Positions 52,027-62,168 of a DNA stretch of 64,000 bases are shown piece after piece; the stretch's first letter is position 1, and each line of letters opens with the position of its first letter. Under the pieces are notes generated by a model that saw only the letters and a program-made list of their open reading frames with translations, had not been told where the DNA came from and made no database searches. A program made the translations under genes and the position numbers. The DNA comes from Demequina zhanjiangensis (lineage in GTDB: Bacteria; Actinomycetota; Actinomycetes; Actinomycetales; Demequinaceae): positions 310,001-374,000 of the forward strand of contig NZ_JAUHPV010000003.1 in the NCBI RefSeq assembly GCF_030418315.1, written 5' to 3'.

Positions 52027-52119
52027 GGATTGTTACTTTCCAAGGCAAGACCCGGGTCTCGAAGGACGCGCAGCCCATGGCTGCGACGATGCGTCGCTTC
52101 TCGAGCCCCGGGTCTTTTT
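52027..52119 (+). promoter_or_regulatory. RAT antiterminator and intrinsic terminator in the bglF leader
   Basis: 52027-52053 begins GGATTGTTAC and ends AAGGCAAGACCC, a close match to the bgl/licS RAT. It overlaps the 5' arm of a terminator in which AAGACCCGGG (52047-52056) pairs with CCCGGGTCTT (52107-52116), extended by CTCGA pairing and an inner CGCAGCC/GGCTGCG hairpin, and followed by TTTTT. Without the antiterminator protein the transcript should end about 50 bases before the permease gene. Confidence 0.9.
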
Positions 52120-52167
52120 GCGTCTTGGGGCAGGTGGCGGCCCTGCGAGCTGATTCAAGGAGGAATC

Positions 52168-54027
52168 ATGGCAGCTCCGACGAAGTACGACTCGACCGCA
52201 TCGGCGGTCATCTCCGCGATCGGAGGTGCTGAGAACGTCAAGTCCGTGACCCACTGCGCGACACGGCTCCGTTTCCAGCTCAACGACCGCGACAAGGCCG
52301 ACAAGGCGAAGGTGGAGTCCACCAAGGGCGTCATCACCGTCGTCGAGTCCGGTGGACAGTTCCAGGTCGTGATAGGCAACGACGTCGCGAAGGTCTACGA
52401 GAGCATCGTGGAGCGCGAGAACGTCACGGCATCCGAGGGTGGCGGCGGCGGAGGCGGCATCATGGCCCGTCTGATCGACCTGGTCACCAGCATCTTCACG
52501 CCGTTCCTGTGGATCCTCGCCGGCACCGGACTCCTCAAGGCGCTGCTCGCCACGGCCGTGGCGATCTGGCCCTCGTTCGCCGCCACGTCCACCTACGCGA
52601 TCTGGTTCGCAGCCGGTGACGCGGCATTCCAGTTCCTTCCCGCCTTCCTGGCGATCACCGCCGCGAAGAAGTTCAAGGCGAACCAGTGGGTGGCGCTCGC
52701 CATCGCCGGGGCGCTCATCTACTCGCAGACCGTCGCGGTCATCGAGGGTCAGACGCTGTACGCGTTCGCCGGCGGCGGCGGCTCGCTCGACTTCCTCGGG
52801 ATCCCCGTGACGATGCCTGCCTACCTGTCGGCCGTCATCCCGGTCATCCTCGCGGTGTACGTGCAGGCCAAGCTCGAGGTGCTCCTCGACAAGGTGCTGC
52901 CCTCCGCGATCCGCAACTTCGTGAGCCCCCTCGTCGTCATCGCGCTGATCGTGCCCGCGACCTTCATCGTCATCGGCCCGGTCTCCGACTGGCTCGGCAC
53001 CGGCCTGTCCAACGGCGTGAACTGGTTCTGGGGACTCAGCCCCGCCATCGGTGGCGCCATCATGGGTGGTCTCTGGCAGGTCTTCGTGATCTTCGGTCTG
53101 CACTGGGGATTCGTGCCCGTCATCGTCCAGGACCTCTCGACGCAGGGCTACTCGCTCCTCACCGGACCGCTGTTCGCCGCGGTGCTCGCCCAGGGCGCCG
53201 CCACGGCCGCGGTGCTCATCAAGACCCGCAACAAGGACCTCAAGGGCGTCGCCGGTCCTGCGGCGATCTCCGGCATCCTCGCAGGCATCACCGAGCCCGC
53301 GATCTACGGTGTCACCCTGCGTCTGAAGAAGCCGTTCATCTACGGCGTCATCGGTGGTGCCATCGGTGGTGCGATCGCAGCAGCCGGCGGCTCGGCCGCG
53401 GAGGGCTTCGTCCTTCCCGGACTCATCACGCTGACCGCGACCGTGAACATCGGCTCGTTCGCCATGCAGCTCATCGGCACCGGTCTCGCGATGGTGATCG
53501 CCTTCACCCTGACGCTCGTGCTCGGCTTCAAGGACATCCCGTCGGATGTCGAGGCCGTGGGTGAGGTCGTGGACGCGGGAGACGTCGAGGTCGGGGCCCC
53601 CGTCGCCGGCACCGTCATCCCGCTGGCCGAGGTCAACGACAAGGTCTTCTCGTCGGGCGCTCTCGGCCATGGCGCAGGAGTGCTCCCCACGTCCGGCACC
53701 GTCGTGTCGCCGGTCGCGGGCGAGGTCGTCTCGGCGATGCCTCACGCCTACGGGATCCGCACCCCGGGTGGGCTGGAGGTGCTGGTCCACATCGGCATCG
53801 ACACCGTGAAGCTCGACGGCAAGCACTTCGAGCCGAAGGCGATCCAGGGCTCCACCGTCGCACGCGGCGATGCGCTCGCCGAGGTCGACTTCGAGGCGCT
53901 CAAGGCCGACGGGTTCGACACGACGACGCTGGTGATCATCACCAACGCCGGCGAGGGAGACCACGTGACGATGTCCACAGACGCCGTGGTCGACGGCGCC
54001 GCGGACCTGATCACCGTCGTCCGCTGA
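52168..54027 (+). CDS. bglF: Beta-glucoside PTS permease EIIBCA
   Basis: Sugar-specific PTS permease of 619 residues with domains in the order B-C-A. EIIB (1-85) has the phosphocysteine in SVTHCATRLRFQL. EIIC (about 105-455) has ten or so transmembrane segments beginning IMARLIDLVTSIFTPFLWILAGTGLLKALL and the GITEPAIYGVTLRLKKPF motif. EIIA (about 475-619) is Glc-type with phosphohistidine in LEVLVHIGIDTVKLDGKHF. It imports and phosphorylates aryl-beta-glucosides or cellobiose. AAGGAGG precedes ATG 52168. A glycine run (GGGGGGG) links B and C. Confidence 0.95.
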   Translation: MAAPTKYDSTASAVISAIGGAENVKSVTHCATRLRFQLNDRDKADKAKVESTKGVITVVESGGQFQVVIGNDVAKVYESIVERENVTASEGGGGGGGIMARLIDLVTSIFTPFLWILAGTGLLKALLATAVAIWPSFAATSTYAIWFAAGDAAFQFLPAFLAITAAKKFKANQWVALAIAGALIYSQTVAVIEGQTLYAFAGGGGSLDFLGIPVTMPAYLSAVIPVILAVYVQAKLEVLLDKVLPSAIRNFVSPLVVIALIVPATFIVIGPVSDWLGTGLSNGVNWFWGLSPAIGGAIMGGLWQVFVIFGLHWGFVPVIVQDLSTQGYSLLTGPLFAAVLAQGAATAAVLIKTRNKDLKGVAGPAAISGILAGITEPAIYGVTLRLKKPFIYGVIGGAIGGAIAAAGGSAAEGFVLPGLITLTATVNIGSFAMQLIGTGLAMVIAFTLTLVLGFKDIPSDVEAVGEVVDAGDVEVGAPVAGTVIPLAEVNDKVFSSGALGHGAGVLPTSGTVVSPVAGEVVSAMPHAYGIRTPGGLEVLVHIGIDTVKLDGKHFEPKAIQGSTVARGDALAEVDFEALKADGFDTTTLVIITNAGEGDHVTMSTDAVVDGAADLITVVR

Positions 54028-54031
54028 GCCT

Positions 54032-54076
54032 CCGGTCCGGGTCCGTGCCAGACGCGCGGACCCGGACCGGGTGCTT
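54032..54076 (+). terminator. Hairpin between bglF and the antiterminator gene
   Basis: A perfect 14-base stem (54032-54045 with 54057-54070) and an 11-base loop, followed by GTGCTTT. It may partly end transcription or protect the bglF mRNA, giving less antiterminator than permease. Confidence 0.7.
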
Positions 54077-54146
54077 TCCTCAGATGACGCAGATTGCGTA
54101 TCGTCAGGACCAGGTGCAACGCCGCACCGATGAAGGGAAGAGGTCG

Positions 54147-55005
54147 ATGAAGGTCGCCAAGGTCTTCAACAACTCGGTCGTGCTCGGCACGGACGAGCAG
54201 GGAGGCGAGGTCGTGCTGTTCGGGCGCGGCGTCGGCTTTCAGGCGAAGCGCGGCGACGTCGTCGACGAGTCCCTCATCGAGAGGCGCTTCGTACCGGGTG
54301 CGAACGCCTCGGCGGAGCGGATCGCGGCACTCGTCGACGAGCTCCCCGGCGAGGACATCGACCTCACCGAGAAGATCGTCGCGGAGGGCCGCGTGGCGCT
54401 CGGCGACCATGTCACCGATCATGTGCTCGTCCCGCTCGCTGACCACATCAGCTTCGCCCTGCGGCGGGCCCGCGAAGGCGCGCCCGTCATCGAGTACCCG
54501 CTCCGGTACGAGGTGGAGTCCCTCTACCCGGAGGAGCTCGCCTTCGCACGCCACGCTCTTCACCTGATCGAGGAGGCGAGCGGCGTGCCGCTGCCGGACG
54601 TCGAGGCGGTTCCTCTGGCCCTGCACTTCGTGAACGCGCAGTTCGGGGCGCGGGACATCTCCACGACGATGAACATGACGACCGAGCTGGCGCACCTGCT
54701 CGACATCATCCGCCAGGAGTACTCGGCCGACATCGACGAGGACTCGACCGCGGTGGCACGATTCGTCACGCACCTGCGCTACCTGTACGTCAGGGGCCGC
54801 AGTGGCATCCGCCGCGATCTCGAGACGCCCCCGCTCGCGCAGGCGATCAAGGCGACCCAGCCGAGAGAGCATGCGACCGCGCAGCGGATGGCCGAGTACC
54901 TCGCAAGCCGCTACGGGTGGGACGTCGGCGAGGGAGAGGTCCTGTACCTCTCGATCCACGTCATGCGGCTCACCGCCGGCCTCGGCGTCTCCACAGGACC
55001 CGGCG

Positions 55006-55016
<11 letters not shown>
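54147..55016 (+). CDS. licT: BglG/LicT-family transcriptional antiterminator
   Basis: RNA-binding antiterminator of 289 residues. The N-terminal CAT domain (MKVAKVFNNSVVLGTDEQGGEVVLFGRGVGFQAKRGD) binds the RAT hairpin. Two PRD domains follow, PRD1 with LADHISFALRRAREG and PEELAFARHALHLI, PRD2 with FVTHLRYLYVRGR and EVLYLSIHVMRL; their histidines are phosphorylated by PTS proteins to set activity. ATG 54147 has GAAGAGG upstream. Two RAT sites lie at 52027 and 51801, one on each divergent PTS transcript. Confidence 0.95.
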
Positions 55017-56773
<1,757 letters not shown>

Positions 56774-56779
56774 CGCAGG

Positions 56780-56824
56780 GTCGAGCGGAGGGCGCTTCCC
56801 GGGCGGGCGAGCCCTCCGCTCGAC
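56780..56824 (+). terminator. Hairpin after the 6-phospho-beta-glucosidase gene
   Basis: A perfect 14-base stem (56780-56793 with 56811-56824) with a 17-base loop, seven bases after the stop. No T run follows. It probably marks the end of the PTS operon. Confidence 0.65.
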
Positions 56825-56842
56825 ACAAGGCAGGATGAGGCT

Positions 56843-57796
56843 ATGAGACTTGCGCTACTCGGCTCAGGGATGATCGTGCAGGAGCTGCTGTCCGTCGCAG
56901 GCGATGTGCCTGGCCTGACACTGGCCGCGATCCAGGGAAGGCCGGCGTCGAAGGATCGGCTCGACGCATTGGCCGCCGAGCACGGCATCGCGACGGTGTA
57001 CACAGACCTGGAGGAATGCCTGGCCGACCCCGACGTCGACACCGTATACATCGGGCTGCCCAACGATCTGCATCACGCGGCAGCCAAGGCCTCGCTGCTG
57101 GCCGGCAAGCACGTGGTCTGCGAGAAGCCCTTCACCAGCACTGTCGAGGAGCTCGACGAGCTGATCGCCCTGGCGAAGGAACGCGAGCTGATGCTGGTCG
57201 AGGCGATCAGCACGGTGCACCATGCCTCGTACAGGGAGATCGTGCGACGGCTGCCGACCCTCGGACGCCTCAGGCTCGTCGAGTGCGTCTACTCCCAGCG
57301 GTCGTCACGGTACGACGCGTTCCGCGCGGGAGACATCCATCCGGCCTTCGATCCCGCGCGAGGCGGGGGAGCGCTACGGGACCTCGGCATCTACGGCATC
57401 CACTTCGTCGTGGGACTGCTCGGCGAGCCGACGAACGTCTCCTACCACCCCACCCTCGAGCGTGGGGTCGACACGAACGGCGTGCTGGTGCTCTCCTACC
57501 CGGAGTCCCAGGCCGTCGTCGTCTGCGCGAAGGACTCCCAGGCGTCGTCCCATGCGACGGTCCAGGGCGACGAGGCGACCATCGAGATGCACGGCGCACC
57601 CAACACGTGCGGACCCCTCACGGTCTCCGGACGCGAGAGCAGGGAGTACCTTGACCCCGCCACGCACCCGCATCGCATGGTGGACGAGTTCCTCGAGTTC
57701 GTCCGGATCCTTGAGGACGGCGACATGGTCGCGCGCGACAGGCTGCTGGAGCACAGCCGCACCGTTCTGAGGACCCTCGAGCGCGCGTCCGCCTGA
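56843..57796 (+). CDS. Gfo/Idh/MocA-family oxidoreductase
   Basis: NAD(P)-dependent sugar-type oxidoreductase of 317 residues. The Rossmann start is MRLALLGSGMIVQELL; YIGLPNDLHHAAAKASLLAGKHVVCEKPF carries the catalytic EKP motif; RGGGALRDLGIYGIHFVVGLLGEP includes the conserved aspartate and histidine. Substrate unknown. It lies 69 bases after the glucosidase gene, past the hairpin; a link to beta-glucoside use or to the surface-glycan genes downstream is equally possible. Confidence 0.88.
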   Translation: MRLALLGSGMIVQELLSVAGDVPGLTLAAIQGRPASKDRLDALAAEHGIATVYTDLEECLADPDVDTVYIGLPNDLHHAAAKASLLAGKHVVCEKPFTSTVEELDELIALAKERELMLVEAISTVHHASYREIVRRLPTLGRLRLVECVYSQRSSRYDAFRAGDIHPAFDPARGGGALRDLGIYGIHFVVGLLGEPTNVSYHPTLERGVDTNGVLVLSYPESQAVVVCAKDSQASSHATVQGDEATIEMHGAPNTCGPLTVSGRESREYLDPATHPHRMVDEFLEFVRILEDGDMVARDRLLEHSRTVLRTLERASA

Positions 57797-57826
57797 CGGG
57801 CCGCGGCTACCGGCTAGCGTGGCCTC

Positions 57827-59050
57827 GTGGACATCCTCGTGGTCGCCTCGACCCTGCCGGCTGATGCGGACGACCAGGTCCCCAGGTTCGTGCTGGACCA
57901 GGCGCTCTCGCTCGCAGCCGCCGACCCGGACGTGACGGTGCGGCTGCTCGCGCCCCACACTCCGCGATCGCGTGCCCGGAGCTGGCCGCAGGTCGAGGGC
58001 GCTGACGGCCGGGTGACACAGGACCGCTTCGGCTACGCGCCCCGGAGCCTGGAGACGCTGACCGCGCGCGGGATCATGCCGGCGATCGCGGAGCGGCGTG
58101 CCCTTGTGGGCGTCGTGCCTCTGATGTTCGCAGGCGAGCATCGTGCGCTGAGGCGCGCGGTCAAGGCGCGTCGTCCCGACGTGATCTACGCGCATTGGTT
58201 CACCCCGCAGGCCATCGTCGCCTCGTCCGTCGCGCGACGGATGAGGGTGCCCTTCGGGTTCACCACGCACGCCTCGGACGTCGTCGTCCTTCGGCGGCTC
58301 GGGCCCGTGGGCAACCGCATCGTCAGGACGGTGGTCTCGCGCGCCGCCTTCGCCACGGCGGTCAGCGGTCAGACCGCGACCAAGCTGCTCGACTTCTTCA
58401 CGGGGGAGCGCAGGGCAGAGGTGGAGGCGGAGCTCGCGGTCGCTCCGATGGGGGCGCCAGCCGTGAACAAGGGGGTTCCGGCAGGGGACCCGCACACCGT
58501 GTGCGTGATCGCGCGTCTCGTGGAGAAGAAGGGCATTCACGTGCTCCTGGACGCCTGGCCTTCGGTCCGCGCGAACGTTCCCGACGCGCGACTCCTCATC
58601 GGGGGAGACGGGCCGTGGCGCTCCAGGCTTGAGGCGCAGGCGAGGGGCGTGGACGGTGTCGAGTTCGTCGGCTATGTCACCGGCGACGCCAAGGCCTCGC
58701 TCGAGCAGCGCGCTGGCATCGTGGCGGTGCCCTCGATCGTGGGACGCGACGGCGACTCGGAGGGGCTTCCCGTGGCCGCCCTCGAAGCGTTGGCCCGAGG
58801 CGCCGCGCTCGTTGTCAGCGACGCCTCTGGCGCCCAGGAGCTGCTGTACGACAGCGACGCCGGCGCCGTCGTCGGGGCGGGTGATCCCGAGGCCTTGGCA
58901 GACGCGCTGGTCGCGCTCATGGGTCGTGACGACGGCGCGCGCGAGCGAGCCCGTGAGGCGGCCCTCCATGTCGCAGAGAGTCACAGCTGGGAGGCGCTCG
59001 CCCCGGACATGCTGCGCCGACTCGACGCTGCGGCAGGATGGTCCGCGTGA
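57827..59050 (+). CDS. Glycosyltransferase, GT4-like
   Basis: Cytoplasmic retaining glycosyltransferase of 407 residues with the GT-B fold. The N-terminal domain starts MDILVVASTLPADADDQVPRFVLDQ; the donor domain has VCVIARLVEKKGIHVLLDA, LLIGGDGPWRSRLE and the EX7E-type PSIVGRDGDSEGLPVAALEAL. Acceptor and donor are unknown. GTG start 57827; TAGCGT about 10 bases upstream suggests a leaderless transcript. Its stop overlaps the next gene (GTGA), the first link of a three-gene coupled set. Confidence 0.9.
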   Translation: MDILVVASTLPADADDQVPRFVLDQALSLAAADPDVTVRLLAPHTPRSRARSWPQVEGADGRVTQDRFGYAPRSLETLTARGIMPAIAERRALVGVVPLMFAGEHRALRRAVKARRPDVIYAHWFTPQAIVASSVARRMRVPFGFTTHASDVVVLRRLGPVGNRIVRTVVSRAAFATAVSGQTATKLLDFFTGERRAEVEAELAVAPMGAPAVNKGVPAGDPHTVCVIARLVEKKGIHVLLDAWPSVRANVPDARLLIGGDGPWRSRLEAQARGVDGVEFVGYVTGDAKASLEQRAGIVAVPSIVGRDGDSEGLPVAALEALARGAALVVSDASGAQELLYDSDAGAVVGAGDPEALADALVALMGRDDGARERAREAALHVAESHSWEALAPDMLRRLDAAAGWSA

Positions 59051-60198
59051 AGATCCTCCTCATGAACTCGGACCTCGCCGCCAACCGCGGCGACCGGGCG
59101 ATCGCCGCCGGCCTCATCGCGCTCGCACGCGACACCTTCCCCGACGCCCAGATCACCCTGGTGTCCCAGGAGGCGGAGCGCGATGGGGAGTGGTTCGGTG
59201 CGTCGGTGCTGCCGCAGAACATCCACTCGCTCAACCCGCTCGACTGGTGGAGGCTCCTGCGCGCTGCACGTCGGGCGGACCTGGTGCTGTGGGGTGGGGG
59301 AGAGCTGCTCAAGGACTACACGAACCGGCTCGGCGTCTGGTACTGGTCGCTCAAGATGCATCTGGTGTCCGTGGCGAACGCCCAGCTGGTCGGCGTCTTC
59401 CAGGGGATCGGCCCCACGAGCGCGCCGTCCAGCCGCTGGCTGATAGTCCGAACCGTCTCCCGCACGAAGGCCTTCCTGACCAGGGATGAGCAGTCGAAGG
59501 AACGGCTCGAGGCGTGGGGCGTGCGGCCGGGGCTCGTGACGTCGAGCTTCGACTCCGCGGTGTACGCGTCCGACGTGGATCCCGACGTGAAGAGCCCCGC
59601 CTCGAGATTCGCGATCGTGGCCCCGCGTCGATGGTTCCATTACACGAAGGGCGGCTGGCTTCCTCACCGCTGGCGTCGCGGGCAGGGGCCCTCGCCGCGC
59701 TCCGAGCTCCTCGAGCAGCGCGTGGTCCAGCTGATCGATCTCCTTGTCGCGCAGCACGGCGACGTGGTCCTGCTCCCGATGCACATGGGTGAGGACCCGG
59801 ACTATGCACGCGCGCTCCGTGACAGGGCCGCTCACCCGCACAGGGTGCACGTGCTCGCGGACGACGACCTCGGCCCACGCGCGCTCCGCTCGCTCGTGTC
59901 GCGGGCCGACGTGATGATCGCGCTGCGACTCCACGCCGGCATCGTCGCGACGTCGGTCGGGGTGCCGACCGTCACCTACTTCTATGTGGACAAGGGGCGG
60001 CTCTTCGCCCATCAGGTGGACGCCGACGCGTACACGCGCCCCATGGAGCGCCTCCTCGAGGACGACGCTCTTGAGGACTTCTCGGCGATGTCCGCGGCAG
60101 TCGTCGACGACGATTCCCAGCGTGCCGCCGGCGAGGCCCGGATCGCTGAGATGCGTGCGCGGCTCCGCGAGGACTTCCGTGAGGCCGTGAGCCGATGA
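59047..60198 (+). CDS. Polysaccharide pyruvyl transferase family protein
   Basis: Protein of 383 residues with the CsaB/WcaK-type fold. The start VKILLMNSDLAANRGDRAIAAGLIAL and the later LVLWGGGELLKD, VGVFQGIGPTSAPSSR, LLPMHMGEDPDYARALRDR and VMIALRLHAGIVATSVGVPTVTY are family signatures. It may add a pyruvyl ketal to a surface polysaccharide; some members act on other glycans. GTG 59047 overlaps the previous stop; ATG 59038 is an alternative. Overlaps the next gene by ATGA. Confidence 0.87.
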   Translation: MKILLMNSDLAANRGDRAIAAGLIALARDTFPDAQITLVSQEAERDGEWFGASVLPQNIHSLNPLDWWRLLRAARRADLVLWGGGELLKDYTNRLGVWYWSLKMHLVSVANAQLVGVFQGIGPTSAPSSRWLIVRTVSRTKAFLTRDEQSKERLEAWGVRPGLVTSSFDSAVYASDVDPDVKSPASRFAIVAPRRWFHYTKGGWLPHRWRRGQGPSPRSELLEQRVVQLIDLLVAQHGDVVLLPMHMGEDPDYARALRDRAAHPHRVHVLADDDLGPRALRSLVSRADVMIALRLHAGIVATSVGVPTVTYFYVDKGRLFAHQVDADAYTRPMERLLEDDALEDFSAMSAAVVDDDSQRAAGEARIAEMRARLREDFREAVSR

Positions 60199-61193
60199 CC
60201 CCCCAGGCGCCCGGGCCGCACCGGAGCGATGAGAGCGAGCCTGTCTCGTCCGGCGTCGGAGAGTCCGTGCGGGCGCGGGGCGGGTGGGTCACCTTCGCGC
60301 GGTGGGCCTTCTACGCTGCGATCGCCGCCGCCTTCATGTTCTTCCTCTGGCGCGTGGACTGGGCTGAGCTCCAGGATCTCGACGCCAACTGGGCGCTCGT
60401 CGCCATCGCGACCGGCCTGGGCGTCGCGTTCCGCTACCTGGGCGTGTTCGTGTGGCGGGTCGTGCTCACACGGCTCGGAGCCGAGGATCTTCCGCGCTTC
60501 AGGACGCTGTCCTCGGTCTATGCCAAGGCATGGCTCGCCAGGTACATCCCCGGCACGGTCCCGTGGCTCGCCGGGAAGGTCCTTCTCGCGTCCCGGCATG
60601 GCATCTCGCGGTCGCGGCTCGCGGTATCCACGCTGGTGGAGGCCGCCGCGCAGATCGTCGCGGTCGGCGCGGTGTCGCTGCTCCTGCTTGCCGTCGACCC
60701 GCGAGTCGGGGAGGTGTCCCCGTCCCTGCGCCTCCTTGTCGCGGCGGGTGCGGTCGTGGGCTTCGCGGCGATGGCGCCGCCAGTGTTCAACCGGGTCATG
60801 GCGCTCGGGTTCCGACTGATGAAGCGTGGGAGGCCCGCCCAGGTCGGCTGGCCCGTCGTGCGCGACTCGCTCGCGCTGTATGGCGGGGGAGCGCTGCTGT
60901 CGGGGCTCGCGTACGCGGTGCTGATTCTCGCGCTCGTCGAGGACGTGAGCGCGGGCGACATCGTGTACCTGGTCGGCGCGTTCGGGTTCGCTGGCGTGGT
61001 GGGCATGCTGACACCGCTGGTGCCCGCGGGAGTGGGCACGAGGGACGTGACGCAGTACGCGCTGCTCGCGATCGTCCTGACGCCCGCCACGGCCGCGCTG
61101 ATCGTCCTGGTGAGCCGCGTGTGGTCGGCGCTCGTGGATCTGCTGTTCTGGGCCATCGCGGTGGCGATCGGGCGGGGAGAGGGAGAACGATGA
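60195..61193 (+). CDS. Lysylphosphatidylglycerol synthase TM-region/flippase-like membrane protein
   Basis: Integral membrane protein of 332 residues with eight or nine helices, matching the UPF0104/AglD (LPG synthase transmembrane) family. Typical are VAFRYLGVFVWRVVLTRLG, YAKAWLARYIPGTVPWLAGKVLL and VGMLTPLVPAGVGTRDVTQYALL. Such proteins are thought to move lipid-linked sugars or phospholipids across the membrane. Coupling to a glycosyltransferase and a pyruvyl-transferase-like gene suggests one glycolipid or wall-polymer pathway. Confidence 0.85.
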   Translation: MTPQAPGPHRSDESEPVSSGVGESVRARGGWVTFARWAFYAAIAAAFMFFLWRVDWAELQDLDANWALVAIATGLGVAFRYLGVFVWRVVLTRLGAEDLPRFRTLSSVYAKAWLARYIPGTVPWLAGKVLLASRHGISRSRLAVSTLVEAAAQIVAVGAVSLLLLAVDPRVGEVSPSLRLLVAAGAVVGFAAMAPPVFNRVMALGFRLMKRGRPAQVGWPVVRDSLALYGGGALLSGLAYAVLILALVEDVSAGDIVYLVGAFGFAGVVGMLTPLVPAGVGTRDVTQYALLAIVLTPATAALIVLVSRVWSALVDLLFWAIAVAIGRGEGER

Positions 61194-61270
61194 CAGTCGT
61201 TTGCGTCTGAAAGCGAGTGCGTCGTGTGGTCGCTTGATCGAGAACCGTGATCAGGGCCATCCGTCCGGAG

Positions 61271-61687
61271 TCACGTGAGTTCCATGCGGAACAGCAGCTC
61301 CACCGGTTCTCCTGGCAGTTGCAGCTCTCCGCAGTCGACGAAGCCGAGCCGACGGTAGAAGTGCTGAGCACTCTCGGTAGAGAGTGTCGACGTCATGACT
61401 CGCACGTGTTGCGAGGCACGGGCCGAGTCGAGCCAGGCCTCGATCAATGAGGTCCCGATCCCGTTTCCCCGAAGATCCGCCCGAACCATGAGCATGTTCA
61501 TGAATGGATGCTCGTCCCAGAAGAGAGACCATCGGAGCCAGCCGACGATCTCGGAGTCCTGTTCGGCGAGCAGCGCACGGCCGAGAGAAACTACGCGCTC
61601 GAGCTCCGCCGCGCGCACATGTGTGTCGAGCGTGGTGAGATGAACGAGGTCGGCTTGGTCGGCGGTGCGGATGCTTGCCTGGTGCAC
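61271..61687 (-). CDS. GNAT-family N-acetyltransferase
   Basis: Acetyltransferase of 138 residues. The acetyl-CoA loop is VRADLRGNGIGTSLIEAWL; strands EIVGWLRWSLFWDEHPFMNMLMV and the end AQHFYRRLGFVDCGELQL complete the fold. Substrate unknown. GTG start at 61687, weak ribosome site. It lies downstream of the tRNA cluster on the same strand, behind the tRNA terminator, and its codon use looks slightly less GC-biased than its neighbours. Confidence 0.85.
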   Translation of the reverse strand: MHQASIRTADQADLVHLTTLDTHVRAAELERVVSLGRALLAEQDSEIVGWLRWSLFWDEHPFMNMLMVRADLRGNGIGTSLIEAWLDSARASQHVRVMTSTLSTESAQHFYRRLGFVDCGELQLPGEPVELLFRMELT

Positions 61688-61741
61688 CGACTCAGTTTGC
61701 CAGTCCCTCGGCGAGGCTCGCGGAACATTCCGGGATGAAGA

Positions 61742-61767
61742 AAGCCCCTGGCGTCTGCCAGGGGCTT
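61742..61767 (-). terminator. Terminator of the tRNA cluster
   Basis: AAGCCCCTGGC (61742-61752) pairs with GCCAGGGGCTT (61757-61767) around a four-base loop, and CTTTCTTC follows on the minus strand. It lies just after tRNA-Val. Confidence 0.85.
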
Positions 61768-61774
61768 CACTCTG

Positions 61775-61849
61775 TGGTGGGCGATACTGGGATCGAACCA
61801 GTGACCTCTTCCGTGTCAGGGAAGCGCGCTACCGCTGCGCCAATCGCCC
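61775..61849 (-). tRNA. tRNA-Val (anticodon GAC)
   Basis: 75 bases including the encoded CCA. The acceptor stem is GGGCGAT/ATCGCCC, the anticodon loop CTGACAC gives GAC, and the T loop GGTTCGATCC is intact. Third in the Gly-Cys-Val cluster. Confidence 0.95.
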
Positions 61850-61854
61850 ATGCG

Positions 61855-61925
61855 AGGTGGGTACGGGATTCGAACCCGTGTATACGGCTTTGCAGGCCGC
61901 TGCCTCGCCTCTCGGCCAACCCACC
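61855..61925 (-). tRNA. tRNA-Cys (anticodon GCA)
   Basis: 71 bases with no encoded CCA. The acceptor stem is GGTGGGT/ACCCACC with the U73 discriminator typical of tRNA-Cys; the anticodon loop CTGCAAA gives GCA; the T loop is GGTTCGAATCC. Confidence 0.95.
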
Positions 61926-61957
61926 GTGGTTACCAACTAGGTTGGCATCGAACCTCG

Positions 61958-62030
61958 AGCGGACGACGGGACTCGAACCCGCGACCCTCACCTTGGCAAG
62001 GTGATGCTCTACCAACTGAGCCACGTCCGC
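61958..62030 (-). tRNA. tRNA-Gly (anticodon GCC)
   Basis: 73 bases with no encoded CCA. The acceptor stem is GCGGACG/CGTCCGC, the anticodon loop TTGCCAA gives GCC, and the T loop GGTTCGAGTCC is intact. First gene of the cluster. Confidence 0.95.
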
Positions 62031-62168
62031 GTGTCTGGGGCTTGTTTCTGCTTGCCCTGACAGGAAAGAGACTCTAGCCGAAACATTCGGGCAACACCAA
62101 ATCGCGCGCATGGGCGTGTCGCAAACCTGGCTCTTCCGTGCTCAGCGGACCCCGCTAGCGTTGTCCCC

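Noticed and set aside
52030-52167. A 46-residue upstream extension of the bglF reading frame
   Set aside because: It runs through the RAT and terminator and is of odd composition; ATG 52168 has a strong AAGGAGG and the correct EIIB N-terminus.
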